DNA of 64,000 nt, from positions 107,354 to 171,353 of the forward strand of contig NZ_QUMD01000006.1 in NCBI RefSeq assembly GCF_003481985.1, written 5' to 3'. Made by a program: the position numbers and the translations under genes. The notes under the pieces were generated by a model. That model was not told the origin of the DNA, searched no databases, and saw nothing but the letters and a program-made list of their open reading frames with translations. Positions 19,085 through 27,522 of this stretch are shown here, one piece after another. The stretch's first letter is position 1, and the number at the start of each line of letters is the position of its first letter. The stretch is from Clostridium sp. OF09-36 (GTDB lineage: Bacteria > Bacillota > Clostridia > Lachnospirales > Lachnospiraceae).

Positions 19085-19518
19085 ATGCAGATTGTGTATC
19101 TTGGGATTGTATTTGCGGTAATTATTATTTTGCTGGCGTGTAAGAGGCCGTTATACCAGGCGATTCTGGGCGGACTTCTCGCAACCATTTTGTTCTATCG
19201 GATTCCGCCGATGGAAATTGTACAGCGGACCTTGAAAACGCTTACAACATGGTCCTCGTTTTCTGTGCTGTTATCGCTGTATCTCATTACATTTTTACAG
19301 AGAATTCTGGAATCCCGGGAGGAGCGCCGCTTATGGTATATCTGATGTGCGTGGCTCATGCAGCCAGTCAGATTTCACCGACCCATGTGTGCCTGGTGGT
19401 GGCATCAGATTATTTTCATGTAACGCTTGGTGACCTGGTGAAAAAAACATTGCCGGCATCGATCACCTTTATTCTGTTTATGACGATTTATTATAACGTA
19501 CTGAGTTTGATCCTATAA
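19085..19518 (+). pseudogene. DUF401 family membrane protein, internal deletion
   Basis: The first frame encodes a normal DUF401 N-terminus (MQIVYLGIVFAVII to LSLYLITFLQRILES). At about 19310 it passes directly into the family's C-terminal block, read in another frame: GGAPLMVYLMCVAHAASQ, ISPTHVCLVVASDYF. DUF401 proteins are about 400 aa; here only about 145 codons remain, so roughly 250 internal codons are missing. This may be a real deletion or an assembly collapse. A good ribosome site (CAGGAGGAACC) precedes ATG 19085. Confidence 0.7.
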
Positions 19519-19525
19519 ACACATA

Positions 19526-19554
19526 TTGACATGGTAGGTGAATTGCTTTATAAT
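19526..19554 (+). promoter_or_regulatory. Consensus sigma-A promoter of azlCD
   Basis: TTGACA (19526-19531) and TATAAT (19549-19554) are separated by exactly 17 bp, a perfect consensus. The leader of about 90 nt can fold CGTGG (from 19577) against CCACG (near 19605). Confidence 0.85.
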
Positions 19555-19656
19555 TTCGTTCAAATACCTGTAAAAACGTGGGGGTTTCGGGTGAATGCCG
19601 GAAGAACCACGCAGAACAGAAGTATTGCAAGAGAATGAAAGATGAGGAACCTGCCG

Positions 19657-20424
19657 ATGAACCGAGAATTGAAATACGCACTGGGAAAGACCATTCCGAT
19701 CATGTTCAGTTATTTATTTTTAAGCATGGCATTCGGAATCATGATGAACCAGGCCGGATTTCCCTTTTACTGGGCTTATCTGGTCAGTCTCACGGTCTAT
19801 ACCGGTGCGTTTCAGTTTGTCATCGTATCGTTCCTTTCTGCGGGGGCGGGCATTGCCACGATTGCGTTTACGGCGCTGGCCATGAACTGCCGCCATATGT
19901 TTTATGGAGTCACGTTCTTAAAAGAGTTCAAAAGTATGGGAAAGTGCTATCCGTACATGATCTTTTCCCTGACGGATGAGACTTACGCGCTGTACTGTTC
20001 CCTGGAGTATCCGAAAGAACTGGACCATCATCAGGTGATGTTTGATATTGCGTGGCTCAGCCGTGCCTACTGGCTCATTGGAACTCTGGTCGGCGCGCTG
20101 CTGGGGCAGATCATCCCGTTCGATTTTGAGGGTGTGGATTTCTGCATGACAGCATTATTTGTTACCATTCTGATCGATCAGTGGAGAAAGAGCGGGAATC
20201 ATGCGCCTGCAGTGATCGGCGGGATCAGCGCAGTGGTATTTCTTCTGGCCTTTGGGGCATCGCGGTTTATGCTGCCGTCTCTGATGGTGACAACGGCATT
20301 TCTGCTGATTTTTACACCAGGAAAAAGGAAAATGGAAGAGGCGGTTTCTGGGAAAACGATTTCCACAAAGCCTGTTTCTGGAAAAGCTGCTATCGGAAAA
20401 ACGATTTCCGGAAAATCTGTATGA
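19657..20424 (+). CDS. azlC: Branched-chain amino acid exporter subunit AzlC
   Basis: This is the large subunit of an AzlCD (BrnFE) branched-chain amino acid permease, about 255 aa with several helices. Family features include MAFGIMMNQAGFPFYWA, TGAFQFVIVSFLSAGAG, NCRHMFYGV and FSLTDETYAL. ATG 19657 is placed 8 bp after GAGGA; ATG 19642 is an alternative. The C-terminus has an unusual 27-residue tail of imperfect repeats (SGKTISTKPV, SGKAAIGKTI, SGKSV), absent from typical AzlC. Confidence 0.9.
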   Translation: MNRELKYALGKTIPIMFSYLFLSMAFGIMMNQAGFPFYWAYLVSLTVYTGAFQFVIVSFLSAGAGIATIAFTALAMNCRHMFYGVTFLKEFKSMGKCYPYMIFSLTDETYALYCSLEYPKELDHHQVMFDIAWLSRAYWLIGTLVGALLGQIIPFDFEGVDFCMTALFVTILIDQWRKSGNHAPAVIGGISAVVFLLAFGASRFMLPSLMVTTAFLLIFTPGKRKMEEAVSGKTISTKPVSGKAAIGKTISGKSV

Positions 20425-20437
20425 GAAGGGGGAGAAA

Positions 20438-20761
20438 ATGATGAGACCATGGCATATTTTGTTATCAATCCTGGTTCCGGCAGTGCTGACATTCGGCCTG
20501 CGGGCGCTTCCGTTCCTACTGCTGAATAAAAGAGAACTTCCGAAACGAATCGAGTATCTGGGAAATGTATTTCCTATGGCAATTATGGCAACTCTTGTGG
20601 TATACTGCTTAAAGAGTGTCCCGGCATCTGCCCTGCAGGATAATCTGATCCTGTTTGCGGGCGTGGCGGTGACGGCAGCAGTCCATATCTGGAAAAAAAG
20701 TTCCATTCTGAGCATTACCGTAGGGACTGTGGTGTATATGGTGCTGGTGCACCTTGCCTGA
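20438..20761 (+). CDS. azlD: Branched-chain amino acid transport subunit AzlD
   Basis: This is a 107-aa, four-helix small partner of AzlC, encoded 13 bp downstream with GGGGGAG as ribosome site. The typical AzlD segments FGLRALPFLLLNKRELP and LGNVFPMAIMATLVVYCLK are present. Together the two subunits should export branched-chain amino acids or analogues. Confidence 0.9.
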   Translation: MMRPWHILLSILVPAVLTFGLRALPFLLLNKRELPKRIEYLGNVFPMAIMATLVVYCLKSVPASALQDNLILFAGVAVTAAVHIWKKSSILSITVGTVVYMVLVHLA

Positions 20762-20843
20762 GTCACGGACCGGGCAGCACAGGACAGCAGCGTTGGCTGT
20801 CCTGAACAGAGCAGGGATATGTAACAAAAGAAAGGTAGATACG

Positions 20844-21601
20844 ATGTTAAATCAGTTTTCAAGAACAGAATTATTATTTGGAAAAGAGGCGATGGAGCGC
20901 CTGGCGCAGTCCAGAGTAGCCGTGTTTGGCGTAGGCGGTGTAGGCGGCTATGCGGTGGAGGCGCTGGTGCGAAGCGGCGTTGGAGCCATTGACTTAATCG
21001 ACGACGACAAGGTATGCCTGACGAACTTAAACCGTCAGATCATCGCAACCAGAAAGACCGTTGGAAAATACAAAGTAGACGTGATGGAAGAGCGCATCCA
21101 CGATATCAATCCGGACTGCAAAGTAACCACCCATAAGTGCTTTTACCTGCCGGAAACGAAAGATGATTTTGATTTTTCCCAGTATTCCTACGTGATTGAC
21201 GCAGTCGATACCGTAACCGCAAAGCTTCAGCTTGTAATAGAAGCGCAGGAGAAAAAAGTGCCGATCATCAGCAGCATGGGTGCCGGAAACAAGTTAAACC
21301 CGGCTATGTTTGAGGTGGCAGACATCTACAAAACTTCCGTATGCCCGCTGGCAAAGGTTATGCGCCGGGAGTTAAAGAAGCGTGGCGTGAAGAAGTTAAA
21401 AGTGGTTTACTCCAAGGAGCAGCCGACCAGACCGATCGAAGATATGTCCATCAGCTGCCGCAATCACTGCATCTGCCGCCGGGAGCAGCCCACAAGTGCA
21501 CTGAACGCCGGGACATCCCAGGCTCCAACGCATTCGTTCCGTCCGTAGTAGGACTCATCATTGCGTCAGAAGTTATCAAAGACCTCGTAAAAGCGAAATA
21601 A
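20844..21601 (+). CDS. tcdA: tRNA threonylcarbamoyladenosine dehydratase, one frameshift
   Basis: This is a ThiF/E1-like enzyme that uses ATP to cyclise t6A37 of tRNA to ct6A. The nucleotide-binding motif is GVGGVGGYAVEALVRSG, followed by DDDKVCLTNLNRQIIA and YVIDAVDTVTAKLQLV. Near 21474 the frame is lost at TGCCGCCG; one more C gives NHCICPPGAAHKC and the expected end FVPSVVGLIIASEVIKDL. Corrected length is about 252 aa, normal for the family. ATG 20844 follows AAAGGTAG. Confidence 0.9.
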
Positions 21602-21629
21602 AAATTAAGGGCGAAATTAATATAGGTCT

Positions 21630-21787
21630 GAAGGCGGTCGGTGCGGTATCCCGCTACGCAAAAGACAGGTATTGTGGTCGGACGATGTAGCTGACAGCCG
21701 TTTACGGATAGTTCGGACTGATCGTCCGCCTCCCGAAAACGTCATACCTGTCTTTATGCTACGCAGGATACCGCACCGACCGCCTTC
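21630..21787. repeat. Palindromic intergenic element, copy A
   Basis: A perfect 22-bp inverted repeat (21630-21651 with 21766-21787) continues inward as AAAGACAGGTAT pairing, interrupted by an unpaired GCTACGCA-like block on both sides. The centre (about 21676-21735) contains a core shared with copy B: AGCTGACAG, GGATAGT, CGGACT, ATCGTCCGCCTCCC. GGACGAT and ATCGTCC close an inner stem. The element lies between convergent genes. Confidence 0.8.
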
Positions 21788-21805
21788 TACTGTATTGGCT
21801 TCGCT

Positions 21806-21912
21806 GCGAGATAAATAAAACACAGCCAGAACTGTATTGATAAAGCCATAATTGTTGTGATAAACGCTTTAGTTTTTATTAGTACTGTTCTGGTTGTGTG
21901 ATTTATAATTGT
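21806..21912. repeat. Long hairpin between the two palindromic elements
   Basis: ATAAATAAAACACAGCCAGAAC (from about 21810) pairs with GTTCTGGTTGTGTGATTTAT (about 21884-21904), with one G-T pair and a small offset, enclosing about 50 bp of AT-rich sequence. It has no sequence in common with copies A or B. Confidence 0.6.
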
Positions 21913-21930
21913 GGAATAACCAGTATAGTA

Positions 21931-22113
21931 GAAAGAAGGCAGACCGGCATACTGTGAAGCAGAAATACGACCGCTGTGTCCGGCTCTGCAGCGACTGGTG
22001 TTTGAGGGAGGCGGACGATTAGTCCGACTATCCACAAACAACTGTCAGCTTGCAGCGTCCGAACGCAGTGGATCGATATTTATGCGTAGCAGTATGCCGG
22101 TCTGCCTTCTTTC
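21931..22113. repeat. Palindromic intergenic element, copy B (inverted)
   Basis: A perfect 24-bp inverted repeat (21931-21954 with 22090-22113) bounds the element. Its stem differs almost completely from copy A, but on the minus strand its core is nearly the same: AAGCTGACAG, GGATAGT, CGGACTAATCGTCCGCCTCCC, then AAAC. GCTACGCA recurs just inside the stem. The two copies are in opposite orientation, about 140 bp apart. Confidence 0.8.
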
Positions 22114-22126
22114 GGACCTTTTGGTA

Positions 22127-22531
22127 TTATATTTCCTTTCCCAGAAACATCGTAAAGTTTCCCGTCACGAGCACTTCTCCGCTCGCGTCTGTAATATCCA
22201 CGCGTGTCACCACGGTCTTTCTTCCTTTATGAACGGCGTTCGCTTCTACATACACAGTTCCGGAATTGACTCCCTTCACGAAATTGATCCCGGCGCATTG
22301 GGTTACGTTTACAACCTCATAAGCATAGGTAGACATCCCGGCGGCAATGTCGCAGAGGGAGAAGAGAAACCCTCCGTGCGCGTTGCCGTACAGGTTTAAA
22401 CATTCCTCTGTTATTTCTATAGAAAGACGGGCATGTCCCGGCTCAATCTCCAGCAGCTTCAGATTTTCCTGTCCCCGGATCGGCTGAATGTGCCGCCGGA
22501 TCCCTTCTAATATTTCCGGTCTTGTGATCAT
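22127..22531 (-). CDS. PaaI-type hotdog thioesterase
   Basis: This is a 134-aa acyl-CoA thioesterase of the hotdog fold. The PaaI signature NLYGNAHGGFLFSLCDIAAG is near residues 48-67, followed by TQCAGINFVKGVNSGTVYVEA. The start at 22531 is chosen because GGAGG lies five bases before it; the ATG four codons earlier contains that ribosome site. It may act on acyl-CoA esters made by the adjacent acyl-CoA gene cluster, but it is transcribed away from it. Confidence 0.88.
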   Translation of the reverse strand: MITRPEILEGIRRHIQPIRGQENLKLLEIEPGHARLSIEITEECLNLYGNAHGGFLFSLCDIAAGMSTYAYEVVNVTQCAGINFVKGVNSGTVYVEANAVHKGRKTVVTRVDITDASGEVLVTGNFTMFLGKEI

Positions 22532-22911
22532 AAAATCCTCCATTCGTTAAAAAACAATATTTGAAGTAAGATAAAAAACACTGTAGAAGCAGGAGTGAAA
22601 TCTTCTGACGTTAAAAATAGCGAAATTAACTGCACAAATCAGAAAAATAACACTAAAAACAGAAAAAATAGCTTCAAAAATGCTATTTACACCTTCACAC
22701 GCTAGACTATAGCACCCGGAAAGTCCATTTACAAGCAAAAAAACGATTAATAGTTTTTTCCGATGAATCAGATGTATTTATTCGGATACAGCCGATTGGA
22801 TATTTCCTGTTCCACACAGTATAATAACGTCATCAAGATTGTTAAAGAAATCGCAACATAAGATAAAAAGAAAACAATCAAAATGAACAACTCATATAAG
22901 GAGGATATCAC
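22532..22911. other. Intergenic region with promoter of the acyl-CoA operon
   Basis: This is an A-rich 380-bp divergent region. AAATAGC (22666-22672) and GCTATTT (22682-22688) form a small hairpin. On the plus strand TTGGAT (22796-22801) and TATAAT (22820-22825), 18 bp apart, are the likely promoter for the downstream operon. ATAAGGAGGATATCAC precedes ATG 22912. Confidence 0.6.
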
Positions 22912-24096
22912 ATGAGCAAGTTAACAAAGGAAGAGTTCCAGGCTTACTTAAAGCAGATCCGCGAGCTGGCAGAGGGACCACTTGAAGAGATCCAGAAAGA
23001 AGTCGAGGTAACCAACAAATTCCCGCAGGAGTTCTACGATCTTGCAATCGAGAACAACTTATACCGTTGTTCCTTACCGGAAGAGTACGGCGGATGGGGC
23101 TTAAACGAGCTTGAGATCTTACAGGTACAGGAAGAGTTCTCCAGAGGCCCGGGCGGAATGAGAATGCATCTGCACTACGCAATGGATCTGAACTGGAGAA
23201 TCCTCGATGATTACGGCAGCCCGGAGCTGAAAGCAGAGTACATGTCCAAGTTCCAGAACAAGGAAGTGTTCACCTGCTTCGCACTGACTGAGGCTACCGG
23301 CGGTACCGGCGCTGACTTACATACTACCGCAGTAAAAGATGGCGACAGCTATGTATTAAACGGTGAAAAGACTCTGATCTCCCACACCGACTGCTGCGAG
23401 TTCGCATATGTGATTGCAGTAACCAACCCGGATTCCGACAAAGATGACAGACTGTCCGCATTCTTCGTACCGATGGATGCACCGGGATTCGAAGTTATCA
23501 ACATGCCGCACATGATGGGCTGCCGCGGTGCAGGACATGGCGATCTGAAATTCACCAACTGCCGCATCGACAAGAAATATCTGTTAGGCCGTGAGGGACA
23601 GGGACTTGAGATCGCAATGCACTCCTTATCCGTATCCCGCGCTCATATCGCAGCAAGTAACCTGGGTATGGCACAGAGAATGTTAGAGCTGTCCTTAGCA
23701 TACGCTCATGACCGTGTAACCTTCGGCAAACCGATCGGAACCCGTCAGGCTATCCGCGTAAAGATCGCAGATATGTCCATGATGGTACACGCACTGCGCT
23801 GCATGGTTTACGATTTCGCAAAGGCTTACATGGAGAACCCGACTGGCGAGTACATCGAGGAGAAAGCTGCTATGTGTAAGCTGTTCAGTATCGATACTAC
23901 CAGAAAAGTCAGCGATGAGATGCTGGAGATCTTCGGCGGCGTAGGCTACTTCGAGGATTGCAAGTACGGCCCGGTTGAGAGACTCTACCGCGACTGCCGC
24001 GCAATGTGGCTTGAGGAGGGCGCTCCGACCGTTCAGAGAATCACCATTTCCAGAAACACCATCAAACACGGCGCTCATATGGAGTACGTGCTGTAA
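22912..24096 (+). CDS. Acyl-CoA dehydrogenase family protein (first of two)
   Basis: This is a 394-aa FAD flavoenzyme that oxidises or reduces the alpha-beta bond of an acyl-CoA, with electrons passing to EtfAB. Visible features are EEYGGWGLNELEILQVQEE, CFALTEATGGTGADLHTTA (FAD/substrate loop), GREGQGLEIAMHSLSVSR, DRVTFGKPIG and the end WLEEGAPTVQRITISR, where a Glu occupies the usual catalytic-base region. It differs markedly from the second dehydrogenase at 25547. It is the first gene of the operon; the substrate is not evident. Confidence 0.9.
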   Translation: MSKLTKEEFQAYLKQIRELAEGPLEEIQKEVEVTNKFPQEFYDLAIENNLYRCSLPEEYGGWGLNELEILQVQEEFSRGPGGMRMHLHYAMDLNWRILDDYGSPELKAEYMSKFQNKEVFTCFALTEATGGTGADLHTTAVKDGDSYVLNGEKTLISHTDCCEFAYVIAVTNPDSDKDDRLSAFFVPMDAPGFEVINMPHMMGCRGAGHGDLKFTNCRIDKKYLLGREGQGLEIAMHSLSVSRAHIAASNLGMAQRMLELSLAYAHDRVTFGKPIGTRQAIRVKIADMSMMVHALRCMVYDFAKAYMENPTGEYIEEKAAMCKLFSIDTTRKVSDEMLEIFGGVGYFEDCKYGPVERLYRDCRAMWLEEGAPTVQRITISRNTIKHGAHMEYVL

Positions 24097-24100
24097 TTTC

Positions 24101-24259
24101 GGAAAACAAAACGTTTCCAAAACCGCGTGAAAACGCGGAATCACTCATACGATAACCAGAAAGAATATAGAATTGCCTAAAACAGGGTCATCAGGTTCTT
24201 ACTTGGACCTGGGGCCCTGTTCCCCTTTATACCGGTCCGGAGGAGAACCTGACCGGACC
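24101..24259 (+). promoter_or_regulatory. Multi-hairpin intercistronic leader
   Basis: In 160 bp I see GGAAA/TTTCC (24101-24118), CCGCGT/ACGCGG (24123-24138), AACAGGG (24181-24187) with CCCTGTT (24215-24221), and GGTCCGG (24234-24240) with CCGGACC (24253-24259). In addition TCAGGTTC (24191-24198) complements GAACCTGA (24245-24252), which conflicts with the last two hairpins. Such alternatives suggest processing or conditional control of the CoA-transferase gene. Confidence 0.55.
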
Positions 24260-24277
24260 GAAATGGAGGAATATAAT

Positions 24278-25512
24278 ATGAAACCTTTGGAAGGAATTAA
24301 GGTTGTAGACCTGACAACTTATCTGGCAGCACCGACTACGGTGCGTGTACTGGGTGAGTGGGGCGCTGACTGCGTGAAGATTGAATCCGCAAAAGGCGAT
24401 CCGGCGAGAACCCAGGGGGCAGTGTTTAACATGCCTTATAACGATGAAGAAAATCTGGCTTTTGATGTAGCCAATTTAAATAAGAAATTTATTACTCTGA
24501 ACTTAAAAGACCCGAAGGTCTTGAGATTGCCTACCGCCTGTTAGCGGAGGCAGATGTCTTTGTTACCAATACCAGAACCAAATCTTTAAAGAAACTGGGT
24601 CTGGATTATGACACCTTAAAAGAAAAATTCCCGCGTCTGGTTTTCGCACAGGTATTAGGTTACGGCGAGAACGGACCGGAAAAAGATACTGCAGGATTTG
24701 ATGTAACCTGTTACATGGCAAGAGGCGGCGTATTCGGAACCACGGTAAACCGCGGTGACGCGCCGATGATCCCGACCAACGGCTTTGGTGATTTCCAGGT
24801 TTCCCTGGCTCTGGCTTCCGGTATCTGCGCTGCTTTATATGGAAGAGAAAAATCCGGCAAGGGCGACAAAGTAACCGTCAGCCTGCATCACGCAGCTGTC
24901 TATGCCCTCAGCACCGGCCTGATCTCCGCACAGTACGGCAACCAGTATCCGAAGAACCGTACGGAGGTCGTAAACCCGTTCAATGATGTATTCCGTACCA
25001 GCGATGGCAAATGGGTATGCATCTGCTGTCCGGAGTATGACCGTGACTACGAGAAGATGTTCACCGTTCTGGACGCTCCGGAGATGTTAACGGAGGAAGC
25101 GAAAGAGAAGTACCGCCGCTGCGAGAGCATCAACGCAAACGGACTGAACCAGGAAGTTGTCGCAGCGTTAGACCGCGCGATCGCGAAGTTTACCAGAGAG
25201 GAACTGATGGAGCGCCTGAAAGCGAACGACATGCCGTGTGAGGCCTGCATGGAGCCGGAGGATATTTACAAGGATGAGCAGGCAGCAGCCAACCACATCC
25301 TGGCAAAGATCCCGTATCCGTCTGGCGAGCGCTTTATGCCGACCAACCCGATCCGCTTCGGCAGCATGGGCGAGCCGGAATATGTGATCGGCGGATCCCA
25401 GGGCGCGCACACCGTAGAGCTGATGAAGCATGTGGGCTACAGCAACGAGGAGATCGAGGAAGCCATTGCTTCCGGAGCCGCAACCGGCGAGACAAAACTG
25501 AAAAAATTATAG
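24278..25512 (+). CDS. Class III CoA-transferase (CaiB/BaiF family), one frameshift
   Basis: The enzyme moves CoA between acids, acting in the cytoplasm on the pathway substrate. The N-terminus is typical: LEGIKVVDLTTYLAAPTTVRVLGEWGADCVKIE. The Asp in NGFGDFQVSLALASGICAAL (about residue 172) aligns with the nucleophile of the family, and YGREKSGKGDKVTVSL follows. Near 24520 one G is missing (AAGG for AAGGG), after which GLEIAYRLLAEADVF resumes. Corrected length is about 411 aa. ATG 24278 follows GGAGGA. Flanking dehydrogenase, Etf and ligase genes place it in an acyl-CoA pathway. Confidence 0.9.
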
Positions 25513-25546
25513 GTTTAAAAATAAGAAAGGGGAAGGTGACACAGAT

Positions 25547-26689
25547 ATGAGCTTAATGTACACCGAGGAACAGAAAGCGCTGATTGCTCTTGTAAAAGAG
25601 ATGGCAGAGAACGAGATCAAGCCTTATGTGAAAGATGCGGATGAAAAAGGCGAGTGTCCGAAAGAACTTTATAAATGGGGATTTGACATGGGACTTCATA
25701 TGCTGGAGGTTCCGGCCGAGTACGGCGGAGCTGGTTTAAGCTATGAGACCACCGCAATGATCTTCGAGGAACTGGCTAAGGTCGATGCCGGTTATGCCAT
25801 CACCTTTGTCACTTCTTTCGTAGCATTAAGAAACGTAATCCTGGCAGGCACCAAGGAGCAGGGCCAGTATTTCGCAGATAAAGTAGCGCCGGGCGCATTT
25901 GCTGGTTTCGCCCTGACTGAGCCGAACGCCGGTTCCGATCCGGCAGCAATGCGTGCGACCGCAGTCAAAGATGGCGACGAGTACATCTTAAACGGAACCA
26001 AGACCTTTATCACCAACGGTGCTGTAGCAAGCGTTTTCGTAGGTTTCTTCAAGACCAACCCGGCAGCAGGACACAAAGGAATTTCCGCTTTCATCATTGA
26101 TGCGGACGCTCCTGGCGTAACCGTAGGCGCTCACGAGAACAAGATGGGCCTGCGCCTCTCCAACACCACCGACCTGATCTTTGAGAATGTCCGCGTAAAG
26201 GCATCCGCAATGGTAGGACCGGAAGGCAGCGGATTTAAGCTGGCTATGAACGCCCTGAACTTATCACGCGCATTCGTGGCAACCCTGGCAGTCGGCATCA
26301 TGCAGCGCGCACTCGATGAGTCCGTGAAGTACGCAAAAGAGAGAAAACAGTTCAATACCCCGATCATCAAATTCCAGATGGTACAGCAGATGTTAGCTGA
26401 CATGGCGATCAAGATCGAGGCATCCAGATGCCTGGTCAACAATACCATGAAGATGATGGATGCAGGCATCATGGTTCAGAAAGAGGGTTCCATCTGTAAG
26501 ACCTTCGTTTCCGACTGTGCGCAGGAAGTTACCTCCAACGCAGTCCAGATCTTCGGCGGATACGGCTACAGCAAAGAGTACCCGGTTGAGAAGCTGATGC
26601 GCGATGTCAAAGTATTCCAGATCTTTGAGGGCGCAAACCAGGTGCAGAGACTGACCATCGCCAACGTATTAAATAAAGAATACAAATAG
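25547..26689 (+). CDS. Acyl-CoA dehydrogenase (second, butyryl-CoA dehydrogenase-like)
   Basis: This is a 380-aa FAD enzyme of the short-chain acyl-CoA dehydrogenase type. Motifs are PAEYGGAGLSYETTAMIFEE, FALTEPNAGSDPAAMRATA, NGTKTFITNGAVASVFVGF, KMGLRLSNTTDLIFENVRV, YAKERKQFNTPI and QIFGGYGYSKEYPVEKLMRD, followed by FQIFEGANQVQR, whose Glu is the expected catalytic base. EtfB follows 24 bp downstream, so the pair probably exchanges electrons. Confidence 0.95.
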   Translation: MSLMYTEEQKALIALVKEMAENEIKPYVKDADEKGECPKELYKWGFDMGLHMLEVPAEYGGAGLSYETTAMIFEELAKVDAGYAITFVTSFVALRNVILAGTKEQGQYFADKVAPGAFAGFALTEPNAGSDPAAMRATAVKDGDEYILNGTKTFITNGAVASVFVGFFKTNPAAGHKGISAFIIDADAPGVTVGAHENKMGLRLSNTTDLIFENVRVKASAMVGPEGSGFKLAMNALNLSRAFVATLAVGIMQRALDESVKYAKERKQFNTPIIKFQMVQQMLADMAIKIEASRCLVNNTMKMMDAGIMVQKEGSICKTFVSDCAQEVTSNAVQIFGGYGYSKEYPVEKLMRDVKVFQIFEGANQVQRLTIANVLNKEYK

Positions 26690-26713
26690 GAAAAATTGAC
26701 AGGAGGATTGAAG

Positions 26714-27501
26714 ATGAATATCGTTGTTTGTATCAAACAGGTTCCGGATACCACAGAGATCAAGATCGATCCGGTTAAAAATACACTGATCCGTACCGGC
26801 GTGCCGAGCATCATGAATCCGTTCGACAAGAACGCTCTGGAGACCGGACTTTCCTTAAAAGACCAGTATGGCGGCAAAGTAACGGTTATTTCCATGGGAC
26901 CGCCGCAGGCAAAAGCTGTTTTGAGAGAGGCACTGGCTATGGGTGCTGATGAGGCTTATCTGGTAACGGACCGCGCATTCGGCGGATCCGATACCTACGC
27001 TACCAGCTACATCTTATCCCAGGCAATCAAGAAACTGGGCGCTTACGATGTCATCCTGGGCGGCAAGCAGGCAATCGACGGAGATACCGGCCAGACCGCA
27101 CCGAGTATCGCAGAGCATCTGGCGCAACCCGTCTGACTTACGTTCTGAGCTTAAAGGTTGAGGGCGATAAGGTCATTGCAGAGCGCCAGGTAGAAGAGGG
27201 CGTGGAAGTTATCGAGACGAAGTTCCCGGTACTTTGCACCGCAACCAAAGAGAGCAACAAACCGCGTTACGCAACCGTAAAGGGCGTTATGAGATCCTTC
27301 AACACCGAGATCGGTCAGATCACCCTGGCAGACCTGCCGGACGCAGACACCACCAAGATGGGCCTGAAGGGATCCCCGACCAAGGTAAAAGCAACATTCA
27401 CTCCGAAGAGAACCGCAAACTGTGTGAACATCGAAGGCGTAAGCCCGGTGGAGATCGCGGACAACCTGATCGGAAAGCTGGTTGAGGCAAAAGTACTTTA
27501 A
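26714..27501 (+). CDS. etfB: Electron transfer flavoprotein beta subunit, one frameshift
   Basis: EtfB binds AMP or FAD and, with EtfA, carries electrons from the acyl-CoA dehydrogenases. NIVVCIKQVPDTTEIKID opens the protein; DVILGGKQAIDGDTGQTAPSIAEHL is the family signature. The frame breaks at about 27124 where CTGGCG should be CTGGGCG (EHLGATRLTYVLSLKV). Corrected length is about 262 aa. AGGAGGATTGAAG precedes ATG 26714. Confidence 0.95.
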
Positions 27502-27522
27502 TAAACAGAGGAGGTCGTCAAG

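Noticed and set aside
21630..22113. Integron attC sites
   Set aside because: The palindromes lack the R'/R'' core (GTTRRRY/RYYYAAC) at their ends, and no integron integrase or cassette array is present.
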